A stretch of 64,000 nt of DNA, taken from JBAXQQ01 sp037131695 (lineage in GTDB: Bacteria; Armatimonadota; Hebobacteria; CAIYQO01). The stretch covers positions 62,001 through 126,000 of the forward strand of contig CAZWZF010000007.1 of assembly GCA_964638715.1 (NCBI GenBank). Reading direction: 5' to 3'. Below, piece by piece: positions 7,579-15,526 of this stretch. A model generated the notes under the pieces. The model saw nothing but the letters and a program-made list of their open reading frames with translations. It ran no database searches and was not told where the DNA came from. The position numbers and the translations under genes were made by a program. Numbering within the stretch: the stretch's first letter is position 1; every line of letters begins with the position of its first letter.

Positions 7579-10500
7579 ATGAGAAAGTTACGGACATTTT
7601 TTGTAGTTATTACATTTTTTATTATGGTAGTGTCATCGTTTGCTATTAAGAGGAGCGAAGTTATTGCACGAGCCCAACATTGGATAGATTTAGCTGTTCC
7701 ATACAGTCAATCAAAGTATGTTGAAGGATATCGAACAGATTGTTCAGGTTTTGTATCAATGTGTTGGGCGACAACAAATGTGCAAGGAAACCCTACATCT
7801 TACGATTGTGGTTCATTGAATAATGTCATTACTGAATCTATTGGTACAACCATTACAAAAAATGATCTCAAACCTGGTGATGCTCTATTAAAGGATGACT
7901 ACTGGGGGGAAACCAAAGACGTTCAAGTCAGACACGCTGTATTGTTTGGTGGATGGTTAAATACTGAACATACACAATACTTAGTTTTTGAGGAAGGTGG
8001 TGCTTGTCAAGATAGTGGTTGTGCTAACTCTCATCCTGTCGTCTACCAGTACAATTGGGCGGCAAGTCATTTCAGACCAGTTAGATATATAAATATTGAA
8101 GAAGATCCAACTTCTTATATCTCCAATCTACGTTGGACAAATGCTCCCGATGGTGGTATTAATATAGATAATGCCAGATGGTATCGCCAAAATATGCAAG
8201 TTTCTTATGCTGTTGATGGTTCTGCTGATACACAATGCCGTGAACGTGCAGGTTATCGTGATACTACAAATACAACTACAAGTGGATCTTTTTCTTTATC
8301 TGATATCGGTAGAGAAAAATATGAATATAAGATAGATGCCTGGAATCCAGCCGGAAGTTTAACAATGTCGCGTTATATTGGTTATGACGATCAGGCACCT
8401 TCGCTTAACTGGAACGGAAATACTGCTCCGGGTGATACATGGTTAAAAGGCTCACAATTTGCACGTTGGGATTATTCCGATAGTCTTTCCAATGTTAAAT
8501 ATTGTAAATATCGATGGAATGACAGTGTTGATTGGATAGATGGCGGAACTGGAATTGCAGGATTGCTGGAAGGACAGAATAAACTTGAAGTGGAATGCAT
8601 GGATAAAGCATGGTGGGATGATGGTGATCATACTGGTAACAAAACAAATATAAACGCATCGTTCTGGCTCGATAATACAGCTCCAAATTTGACGATTAAT
8701 GGACCTGAATCTTCAAAATGGTTTACAACTGCTCAAAGCATAAATTGGAGTTCTTCAGATTCTTTATCTGGAATAAATTCGACAGCTACCCTCTCTTGGG
8801 ATGGCGGACAAGCGCAGCCAATCAATTCTTCCGGCACTATTGCCATTCCTGAAGGAAAACATTCAGCCACGATTACTGTTACTGATAATGTCGGGAATCC
8901 AACGACAAAATCAGTCGGGCCTTTTTGGGTTGATACTGGTATCCCATCACTCACCATTACTGGACCAGAAACCTCGAAATGGTTTAAAACTGCTCAAAAC
9001 ATCAATTGGAGTTCTTCAGATTCTTTATCTGGAATTAATTCGGCAGCTACCCTTTTTTGGGATGGTGGACAGACGCAGCCTATCAATGCCTCTGGTACTA
9101 TTGTCATTCCTGAAGGGAAGCATACTGCTACGATTACTGTTACAGATATTGCTGGAAATCCTACGACAAAATCAGTAGGTCCTTTTTGGATTGATACCGG
9201 TATCCCATCACTCACTATTACCGGACCAGAAACCTTGAAATGGTTTACAACTGCTCAAAGCATCAATTGGAGTTCTTTAGATTCTTTATCTGGAATTAAT
9301 TCGTCAGCTACTCTATCATGGGATGGCGGAGCAGTGCAGGCTATCAGCGCGTCTGGCACCATTGCCATTCCTGAAGGGAAGCATACTGCTACGATTACCG
9401 TTACCGACAACGCCGGTAATGTCACCACGAAATCGGCTGGCTCATTCTGGGTCGACAGCACCCCGCCGCAGGTAACTGCCAGTCTGGCAGTATTACCAAC
9501 CGGAGATAACGACTGGTATCTGACTCCCACATCATTAGTAATGAGCGCCACTGACGGCTGGTCTACCGTTGCAACTTTGCAATACTGCGTAGATGGCGGC
9601 GAGTGGATAACCTATAACCCGTCTAACAGTTTAACTGGCGATGGCAAACATATTATCGAGTGCCGCGCCACCGACGTTGCTGGCAATCCCAGCGCGATTG
9701 TGACGCTGTCGTATAGCCTTGACACCACTCTCCCCGGGATACCGGTGGTTACGGTATCTCCAGAATCATCCAACACCAGCATTTTGTCGGCAAACTGGAA
9801 CTCGGTAGAACCTCACAGCGACATTGTTGAATATGACTTTGCCATTGGTACCACCCAGGGTGGTACCGACGTGGTAAAGCGTACATTGAATGATAAGCGT
9901 CCATACGCCTACGTGATGAACCTGAACCTCACAATTGGCGGCAAATATTACTTCACGGTATGGGCAAAGAACGGCGCCGGGACATGGGCGATTGATGCCG
10001 GATTCAGCACTGCCATCACCGTGGTAAACGGCAATACCCTTGATGGCCCGGGCGGGCTGTTCAGCGCCGGCGGCACCGGTGATATTCCCCCGCCGGATGT
10101 TCGCAATAGTGGTGGCAACGCCCTTGTTGATAAAATGGGCGCCTTTGTAGTATTCAACTCGTTGAGTGCGAATTTTGAGATACTCCATGGTGTCGACGAA
10201 CGACTGGACAACGACTATAGTTCACTTGTTCCTTTTGGCGAATCTGGCAGCAACCGCATCCGTAAATCAGCGAATTACGCCATTTGCGATGTATTGGGCC
10301 AATTTGTAGTAGGCAGTTCAACCAATGGCACTGCGAGTATACAACATGGCTATTTCGCCTCACTTGGTGCGATGACCTGTGTTACATTAACCGGCAATCT
10401 TGCCTCGCCGGTGGGTATAAACAAGAAGGTGACATTCACCGCTACCGGGATCGGCGGCAGCACATCAGAGTTCCGCTTTGTCGTGGCCACAGTAGCAGGC

Positions 10501-12324
10501 GGTGTAACAACCTATCCTGCCATCCTGCCGCCATTCCTGGATTCCAATGTATTTGAATGGACGCCAACGGCAACCGGGCAATACGCGATAGTGGTTTTTG
10601 CCCGTGAAAAAGGTTCGACATCACCAATGCCATACGCCAAACTGGTGTATGACGTAAATATTCCACCGACCGCGGTAAAATTCACCACCAATCCGGTTTC
10701 GGCAACACCGGGCAAGTCCGTTACCATCACCGCCACGGTAACTGGCGGGTCATCAATACAGTATAAGTTCTCTGATGGGGATACCATGCTGCGCGACTTC
10801 ACCGCTGGCAATACCTGGCAATGGATTGTTCCTAATGTAACCGGCATACACACCTTAAAAGTGGAAGCGCGTGATATTAACAGCGCGAACCTGGATGCGA
10901 CAGTAACATGCAGCAACGCATATACCGTAGTACCAGTGTTATCATCGGTAACAATGAAGACAACGCCGCTAAACGCGGTTTTAGTGGGCAATCCGGTAAC
11001 ATTATACGCTACTGCCATCGGCGGCGTGAATGTCCAGTATAAGTTCATGGCTGGTACTACAACCCTGCGTGATTTCAGCGCCAGCAGCAACTATACTTTC
11101 ACCACAACTGCAGTAAAAACTTACAGCTTCACCGTCATTGCCAGAGATTCAGGCGGTGTAGACCCTAATTTAACTGTAACATCATTACCAGTAAGCCTGG
11201 ATGTAAGACCTGTGCTGTCAGCAGTAACATTGGCGGTTACTCCGTTGAACGCGGCATTGGTTAACAGTCAGGTGACATTAACCGCAATGCCCACCGGTGG
11301 GGCAAATGTCCAGTACCAGTTCATGAACGGTGCAACACTGCTGCGCAGTTTCAACAGCAGCAACACCTTTACTTTCAATGCAACAGCGGTAAAAACGTAC
11401 AACTTCATCGTTATAGCGCGTGATTTGGCAGGTGTTGACCCCAATGCTACTGTGACATCACCAACCGTGAATTATGCCATCAAACCACCATTAACCGCGG
11501 TGACCCTGACGACTTCGCCAGTTATTGCTGCGTTAGTTGGCAACACGGTGACATTAACCGCGACAACTGATGGCGGTGCAAATGTCCAGTATCAATTTAT
11601 GGCTGGCACGTCAAAGCTGCGCAGTTTCAGCAGCAGCAACACCTACTCTTTTGAAGCGACAGCGGTTAAAACGTATAGCTTCACCGTTATCGCCCGTGAC
11701 TTGGCTGCCGCTGACCCAAATGCAACGGTAACATCACCTGTAGTAACATTTGCCATCAGACCGCCATTAACCGCAGTATCGGCGACGGCAGCACCGGCAA
11801 ATTCAGTATTAGTAGGAAACCCGGTAACAATAACCGCGACGGCAACCGGTGGCGCAAATGTCCAGTATCAATTTATGGCTGGCACCACATTGCTGCGCAG
11901 TTTCAACAGCAGCAACACGTTTATCTTGACGACGTCAGTTGTAAAAGTATACAACATCACGGTTACCGCCCGTGATTTAGGTGCTATTGACCCCAACGCC
12001 ACAGTGACATCACCGGTAGTGATTATAACCGTAAAGCCGGCGTTATCAGGAGTGTCATTAACGACTAACCCGCCGACCACAGTAGCGGTAGGCGTACCGG
12101 TAACCTTAACCGCCACCGCAATCGGCGGCGCAAATGTGCAGTACAAGTTCATGGCCGGCACATCATTAATGCGCAGTTTTAACGCCAGCAACACTTATAC
12201 TTTCACACCATCAATGGCGAAAACATATAGTTTTACAGTTGTTGCTTGTGATACAGGCGGTGTTGACTCAACACTTACTTTTACATCAGTGCCGGTTACT
12301 TTGGTGATTACTGCGGTTAAATAA
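7579..12324 (+). CDS. giant exported NlpC/P60-like protein with two families of Ig-like repeats
   Basis: I chose the ATG at 7579: it follows GGGGAGGGTGAG and begins a clean signal peptide (MRKLRTFFVVITFFIMVVSS). The protein is 1,581 residues. Residues about 30-180 look like an NlpC/P60-type cysteine peptidase or amidase, with Cys55 in TDCSGFVSMCW and His119 in VRHAVLFGGW as candidate catalytic residues. Three tandem 87-residue repeats follow (8689-9465, exact 261-nt period, nearly identical), with motif SDSLSGINS and IPEGKHTATITVTDNAGN. A fibronectin-like stretch comes next, and then about six Ig-like repeats of about 92 residues (10660-12320) with GGANVQYQFMAGT and TVIARDL. Codons are AT-rich to about 9330 and balanced after. 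A cell-wall-acting or adhesive surface enzyme is inferred. The terminator at 12403 ends the operon. Confidence 0.75.
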   Translation: MRKLRTFFVVITFFIMVVSSFAIKRSEVIARAQHWIDLAVPYSQSKYVEGYRTDCSGFVSMCWATTNVQGNPTSYDCGSLNNVITESIGTTITKNDLKPGDALLKDDYWGETKDVQVRHAVLFGGWLNTEHTQYLVFEEGGACQDSGCANSHPVVYQYNWAASHFRPVRYINIEEDPTSYISNLRWTNAPDGGINIDNARWYRQNMQVSYAVDGSADTQCRERAGYRDTTNTTTSGSFSLSDIGREKYEYKIDAWNPAGSLTMSRYIGYDDQAPSLNWNGNTAPGDTWLKGSQFARWDYSDSLSNVKYCKYRWNDSVDWIDGGTGIAGLLEGQNKLEVECMDKAWWDDGDHTGNKTNINASFWLDNTAPNLTINGPESSKWFTTAQSINWSSSDSLSGINSTATLSWDGGQAQPINSSGTIAIPEGKHSATITVTDNVGNPTTKSVGPFWVDTGIPSLTITGPETSKWFKTAQNINWSSSDSLSGINSAATLFWDGGQTQPINASGTIVIPEGKHTATITVTDIAGNPTTKSVGPFWIDTGIPSLTITGPETLKWFTTAQSINWSSLDSLSGINSSATLSWDGGAVQAISASGTIAIPEGKHTATITVTDNAGNVTTKSAGSFWVDSTPPQVTASLAVLPTGDNDWYLTPTSLVMSATDGWSTVATLQYCVDGGEWITYNPSNSLTGDGKHIIECRATDVAGNPSAIVTLSYSLDTTLPGIPVVTVSPESSNTSILSANWNSVEPHSDIVEYDFAIGTTQGGTDVVKRTLNDKRPYAYVMNLNLTIGGKYYFTVWAKNGAGTWAIDAGFSTAITVVNGNTLDGPGGLFSAGGTGDIPPPDVRNSGGNALVDKMGAFVVFNSLSANFEILHGVDERLDNDYSSLVPFGESGSNRIRKSANYAICDVLGQFVVGSSTNGTASIQHGYFASLGAMTCVTLTGNLASPVGINKKVTFTATGIGGSTSEFRFVVATVAGGVTTYPAILPPFLDSNVFEWTPTATGQYAIVVFAREKGSTSPMPYAKLVYDVNIPPTAVKFTTNPVSATPGKSVTITATVTGGSSIQYKFSDGDTMLRDFTAGNTWQWIVPNVTGIHTLKVEARDINSANLDATVTCSNAYTVVPVLSSVTMKTTPLNAVLVGNPVTLYATAIGGVNVQYKFMAGTTTLRDFSASSNYTFTTTAVKTYSFTVIARDSGGVDPNLTVTSLPVSLDVRPVLSAVTLAVTPLNAALVNSQVTLTAMPTGGANVQYQFMNGATLLRSFNSSNTFTFNATAVKTYNFIVIARDLAGVDPNATVTSPTVNYAIKPPLTAVTLTTSPVIAALVGNTVTLTATTDGGANVQYQFMAGTSKLRSFSSSNTYSFEATAVKTYSFTVIARDLAAADPNATVTSPVVTFAIRPPLTAVSATAAPANSVLVGNPVTITATATGGANVQYQFMAGTTLLRSFNSSNTFILTTSVVKVYNITVTARDLGAIDPNATVTSPVVIITVKPALSGVSLTTNPPTTVAVGVPVTLTATAIGGANVQYKFMAGTSLMRSFNASNTYTFTPSMAKTYSFTVVACDTGGVDSTLTFTSVPVTLVITAVK
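8689..9465 (+). repeat. three tandem 261-bp coding repeats
   Basis: Units begin at 8689, 8950 and 9211. Each encodes an Ig-like unit (GPE-S/T-KWFTTAQSINWSS). Near-identity at DNA level indicates recent amplification or gene conversion. Confidence 0.85.
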
Positions 12325-12402
12325 TTAAAAATTGAAAATGTAAAATAAAAAATTACTGATTATGAATTTTTACATCGATTTGCAGGATAGAAAGGACGAA
12401 GA

Positions 12403-12431
12403 GGGTGGACATGAATGTCTGCCCTTTTTTT
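12403..12431 (+). terminator. intrinsic terminator of surface-protein operon
   Basis: GGGTGGACAT pairs imperfectly with ATGTCTGCCC and is followed directly by seven Ts. Confidence 0.7.
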
Positions 12432-12587
12432 CATCAAACAACGAATAAACTCCCTCCGTCACTGCGGTGACACCTCCCTCAAGAGGCATAATTAGCCATT
12501 TATATTTTGTTCTTGCGGTCAAATAAACTCCCATCCCCAATTTTTAATTTTGCATTTTTAATTTTTAATTCAATTTGCCATTTGCAA

Positions 12588-12616
12588 TTTAACTTATCCT
12601 CTATTTATGTTAAAAT
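12588..12616 (+). promoter_or_regulatory. pcrA promoter giving a near-leaderless mRNA
   Basis: TTTAAC at 12588, a 17-base spacer and TAAAAT at 12611-12616 end only nine bases before the ATG. No ribosome-binding sequence lies between, so transcription would begin at or just before the start codon. Confidence 0.5.
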
Positions 12617-12625
12617 ATCTTCGCA

Positions 12626-15040
12626 ATGAATGATTACTACTGTGACCGGATTTTGTCTGGTTTAAACCCGCAACAACATGAAGCCGTTACCTATGGCGAT
12701 GGCCCGTTATTAATATTTGCCGGAGCCGGCAGCGGCAAGACGCGCGTGCTGACTCATCGAATCGCCTGGCTTATTCAAAATCACGGTGTACTGCCGGAGA
12801 ACGTGCTGGCGGTTACCTTTACCAATAAGGCAGCCAATGAAATGAAAGACCGTATTGGCCGGCTGATTGGACGCGGAGTGCGCGGCATGATGGTGGGGAC
12901 GTTTCACGCTATTTGCGCGCGGTTGCTGCGGGATTATGGCGAGGCTATCGGGGTGCCGAAGGATTTCCTGATTTTTGACGCGGATGACCAGACCAGCGCG
13001 GTGCGCAAAGTTATGAAAGATATGCAGGTTGATGACAAGCAGTTGAAACCATCTACCGCGTTAAATATGATAAGCAATGCCAAAAACGACTTGTTGACCC
13101 CGGAAGAATATAAAGAAGAAAACGCGAAAAATCCGCGCGGCCGCCAGGTGGCAGAGATTTACCGACAATATCAGAAACTGCTGGTGGATAACCACGGACT
13201 GGACTTTGATGATTTGATAATGAAAGCGGTGGAATTGCTGGAAAAAAGCGATGAAATACTGGATCAATTTCACGAGAATATCCGCTACATTTTCGTCGAC
13301 GAGTTTCAGGACATCAATATGGCGCAATACCGCTTCATCGAACTGTTGGCGCAAAAATACCGCAATATCTGCGTAGTTGGCGACGACGACCAGTCTATTT
13401 ATGCCTGGCGCGGCGCCGATACCGGCATATTGCTGGCATTTGAGAAGAATTACCGCGATGCTATGGTGATAAAACTGGAACAGAATTACCGCTCACCCCA
13501 GGTGATTCTGGACGCGGCATGGCACGTTATCAACAAAAACATCAAACGAAAAGATAAAAAACTGTGGACCGAGCAAAAAGGTGGCGAAAAGATAAAATGC
13601 TATCGTGGCGGCAACGAACACGAGGAAGCGGCTTTCATTGCCAAGCGAATTAAGGAACTCACAAGTGCCGGTCTGAAGATGCACGATATCGCTGTGCTGT
13701 ACCGCGTAAACGCGCTGTCCCGCGTGTTGGAGCAGGCGATGATTGGCTACGCGATACCGTATCGTATCATCGGCGGCTTCCGCTTCTTTGACCGCAAGGA
13801 AATCAAGGACATCATCGCTTACCTGCGGGTGCTTTACAATAATCACGACTCTATCAGCCTGCGCCGCATTATCAATACGCCGCCGAGGGGAATCGGCGAC
13901 ACCACCATCGCGCGGCTGGATGAAATTGCGATGAGCAAGAATATCAGCATGTTTGATGTGGTGATGTCGGTGCAATATACCGATTTGGCTCCGCGGGCAA
14001 AAGCGGCAATCGGCGAATTTGCCAAAATAATGTCCACACTGCAAGGAATTGCCGCTACCCGGAATATCAGCGAATTAATCGCGGATATCCTTAAATTGAG
14101 CGGATACGAACTCTCGCTGGAGAACGCCAGTCGCGGGATAAAGACCGACAAAGGCAGCCTGGTGGATAACGCGGTACAGGCGGAAACGCAACTGCAAAAC
14201 GTGCGGGAATTAATATCGGCAGCGAAGGAATTTGAAGCTGAAGCCGGCGATGAAGAAGGCAAATCCATGCACGCGTTTCTGGAGCAGGTAGCCTTAACCG
14301 CGGAACGCGCCGCCGTCGGCGACAGCGTATCATCAGTGACACTTATGTCCATGCACGCGGCAAAGGGATTGGAGTTTGACACCGTATTCATCGCTGGTAT
14401 GGAAGACGGCATATTCCCGCTGCGAAGAATGTGGGACGTTTCGCCGGTGAATATAGAAGAAGAACGCCGGTTGTGCTACGTGGGAATAACACGGGCGAAA
14501 AAACAGTTGTACCTATCCATTGCCGCATCACGCATGTTATATGGCAAGACTGAAATGTCCAAAGTATCGCAATTCTTTGAGGACATCCCGGCGGAATTAT
14601 TGGAAGAAGCAGAGCCGGGCAGGATGATGTCGCGGCAGAAATATGAAACCTGGAACGATATAACCATAGTGCAACGCCCATCATTCACCCCCAAAATCGA
14701 GGTGGACGACAACCTGCCGCTGGCACACCAATTGCGCCAGGCCGCCAAGCAGTTTGAACTGATGCAGCAGCGTGTGCAGGAACAAGACCAGGAAATAGAG
14801 CAGCCGCAGGAACGGGTACCGGTACAACAGCATATCCCCCGCGCCACCGAAATTGTGCAAAGAGCGCAGGCATCTGTCGTCAGCCCCACCGGTTTTCGGG
14901 TTGGCGACCGGGTAAGGCACAACCATTTTGGCGAAGGAATTCTGCTGCAAATAGACGGTGTGAAATTCAACATCATGTTCAAAGGTGGCATAGGAACGAA
15001 AAAGATAGATACTTCCCTGGTGCCGGTGGAGAAGGTTTGA
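12626..15040 (+). CDS. pcrA: ATP-dependent DNA helicase PcrA/UvrD
   Basis: The 804-residue superfamily 1A helicase has all motifs in order: Walker A AGAGSGKT (32-39), GTFHAICARLLR, DEFQDINMAQY with Walker B Asp225-Glu226, GDDDQSIYAWRGAD, LEQNYRSP, TLMSMHAAKGLEFDTVF and YVGITRAKKQLYLS. It unwinds DNA 3'-5' in nucleotide-excision and mismatch repair and removes recombinase or stalled polymerase. The C-terminal segment GFRVGDRVRHNHFGEGILL is the Tudor-like domain that in PcrA contacts RNA polymerase. A Gln/Glu-rich linker (EQDQEIEQPQERVPVQQ) precedes it. The length is slightly above the family norm (about 720-750), mostly through that linker. There is no ribosome site; see the promoter entry. 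Confidence 0.95.
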   Translation: MNDYYCDRILSGLNPQQHEAVTYGDGPLLIFAGAGSGKTRVLTHRIAWLIQNHGVLPENVLAVTFTNKAANEMKDRIGRLIGRGVRGMMVGTFHAICARLLRDYGEAIGVPKDFLIFDADDQTSAVRKVMKDMQVDDKQLKPSTALNMISNAKNDLLTPEEYKEENAKNPRGRQVAEIYRQYQKLLVDNHGLDFDDLIMKAVELLEKSDEILDQFHENIRYIFVDEFQDINMAQYRFIELLAQKYRNICVVGDDDQSIYAWRGADTGILLAFEKNYRDAMVIKLEQNYRSPQVILDAAWHVINKNIKRKDKKLWTEQKGGEKIKCYRGGNEHEEAAFIAKRIKELTSAGLKMHDIAVLYRVNALSRVLEQAMIGYAIPYRIIGGFRFFDRKEIKDIIAYLRVLYNNHDSISLRRIINTPPRGIGDTTIARLDEIAMSKNISMFDVVMSVQYTDLAPRAKAAIGEFAKIMSTLQGIAATRNISELIADILKLSGYELSLENASRGIKTDKGSLVDNAVQAETQLQNVRELISAAKEFEAEAGDEEGKSMHAFLEQVALTAERAAVGDSVSSVTLMSMHAAKGLEFDTVFIAGMEDGIFPLRRMWDVSPVNIEEERRLCYVGITRAKKQLYLSIAASRMLYGKTEMSKVSQFFEDIPAELLEEAEPGRMMSRQKYETWNDITIVQRPSFTPKIEVDDNLPLAHQLRQAAKQFELMQQRVQEQDQEIEQPQERVPVQQHIPRATEIVQRAQASVVSPTGFRVGDRVRHNHFGEGILLQIDGVKFNIMFKGGIGTKKIDTSLVPVEKV

Positions 15041-15177
15041 GAATTATTGTTCTTGCGAAACTTGCAATTTTTCACTGTCTGAACCACGGATTAGAATGAT
15101 TTTGTATGATTAAAAAGATTTTTCTTTGTGTGTGATGCGATACTTGCAATTTAAATAATTTTCAATTTTCAATTTTT

Positions 15178-15416
15178 ACAGGCTCTTGCAAAGCCTATTT
15201 TTTCAAATGTTTATGTTGCAGGTTTAAGGTAGGCGAAAACCACCCCGACCTTCGGCCACCCCTCCTTGGCAAGGAGGGGAGTTTAAAATGAAGGTTTTAA
15301 TTATTAAAGCAACCATTATTTTATCAAGTAACTATCATAACTCCCCTCCTTGACAAGGAGGGGGTAGGGGGTGGTTGGGTTGATTATATATTTAGTATGG
15401 TTTTGCAAGAGTCTGT
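15178..15416 (+). mobile_element. MITE-like element, family A copy 1 (239 bp)
   Basis: The ends are 18-bp terminal inverted repeats: ACAGGCTCTTGCAAAGCC on the left, and the right end reads ACAGACTCTTGCAAAACC on the other strand (16 of 18 match). TTTA flanks both sides if the element is taken as CAGG...CTG, a possible 4-bp target duplication. Inside are opposed arms CCCCTCCTTGGCAAGGAGGGG (a perfect palindrome with one unpaired centre) and CTCCTTGACAAGGAGGGGG. It has no coding capacity. A second copy lies at 19973-20208. Confidence 0.75.
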
Positions 15417-15459
15417 TTAACTTATAATTTGCCATTTGCAATTAACACCCCCCTTCATA

Positions 15460-15489
15460 TTGACAACCCCAGTGTAAATAAGTCACAAT
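15460..15489 (+). promoter_or_regulatory. possible promoter
   Basis: TTGACA at 15460-15465 followed after 18 bases by CACAAT. A TTGGAGACTT ribosome site follows before the ATG at 15527. Confidence 0.4.
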
Positions 15490-15526
15490 TGTATCATTAA
15501 CATAAACTGAAACTTGGAGACTTATA

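Larger units (their letters stand above)
12325..12625. other. intergenic region before pcrA
   Basis: It contains a truncated copy of the GAATTTTTACATCGAT repeat (12363-12395), a terminator, a CCGTCACTGCGGTGAC palindrome near 12455, several TTTTTAATT runs, and TTGCCATTTGCAATTT near 12575, a motif that recurs at about 15430 and 60740. Confidence 0.6.
15041..15526. other. intergenic region containing a MITE-like insertion
   Basis: Before the MITE, 15076-15125 contains a dispersed-repeat-like sequence (GAACCACGGATTAGAATGAT). After it come GCCATTTGCAATT near 15430 and the promoter of the next gene. No gene is seen. Confidence 0.6.

Noticed and set aside
10512..11090. Minus-strand 192-residue frame, and similar ones over other repeats
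   Set aside because: Reverse reading of Ig-like repeats with no ribosome site or family motif.
13843..15087. Three Ser- or Cys-rich minus-strand frames over pcrA
   Set aside because: Shadows of a gene with unambiguous helicase motifs.
15239..15375. Rho-independent terminator formed by CTCCTTGGCAAGGAGG arms
   Set aside because: The arms belong to a full MITE with defined ends and a second copy; any terminator role is secondary.
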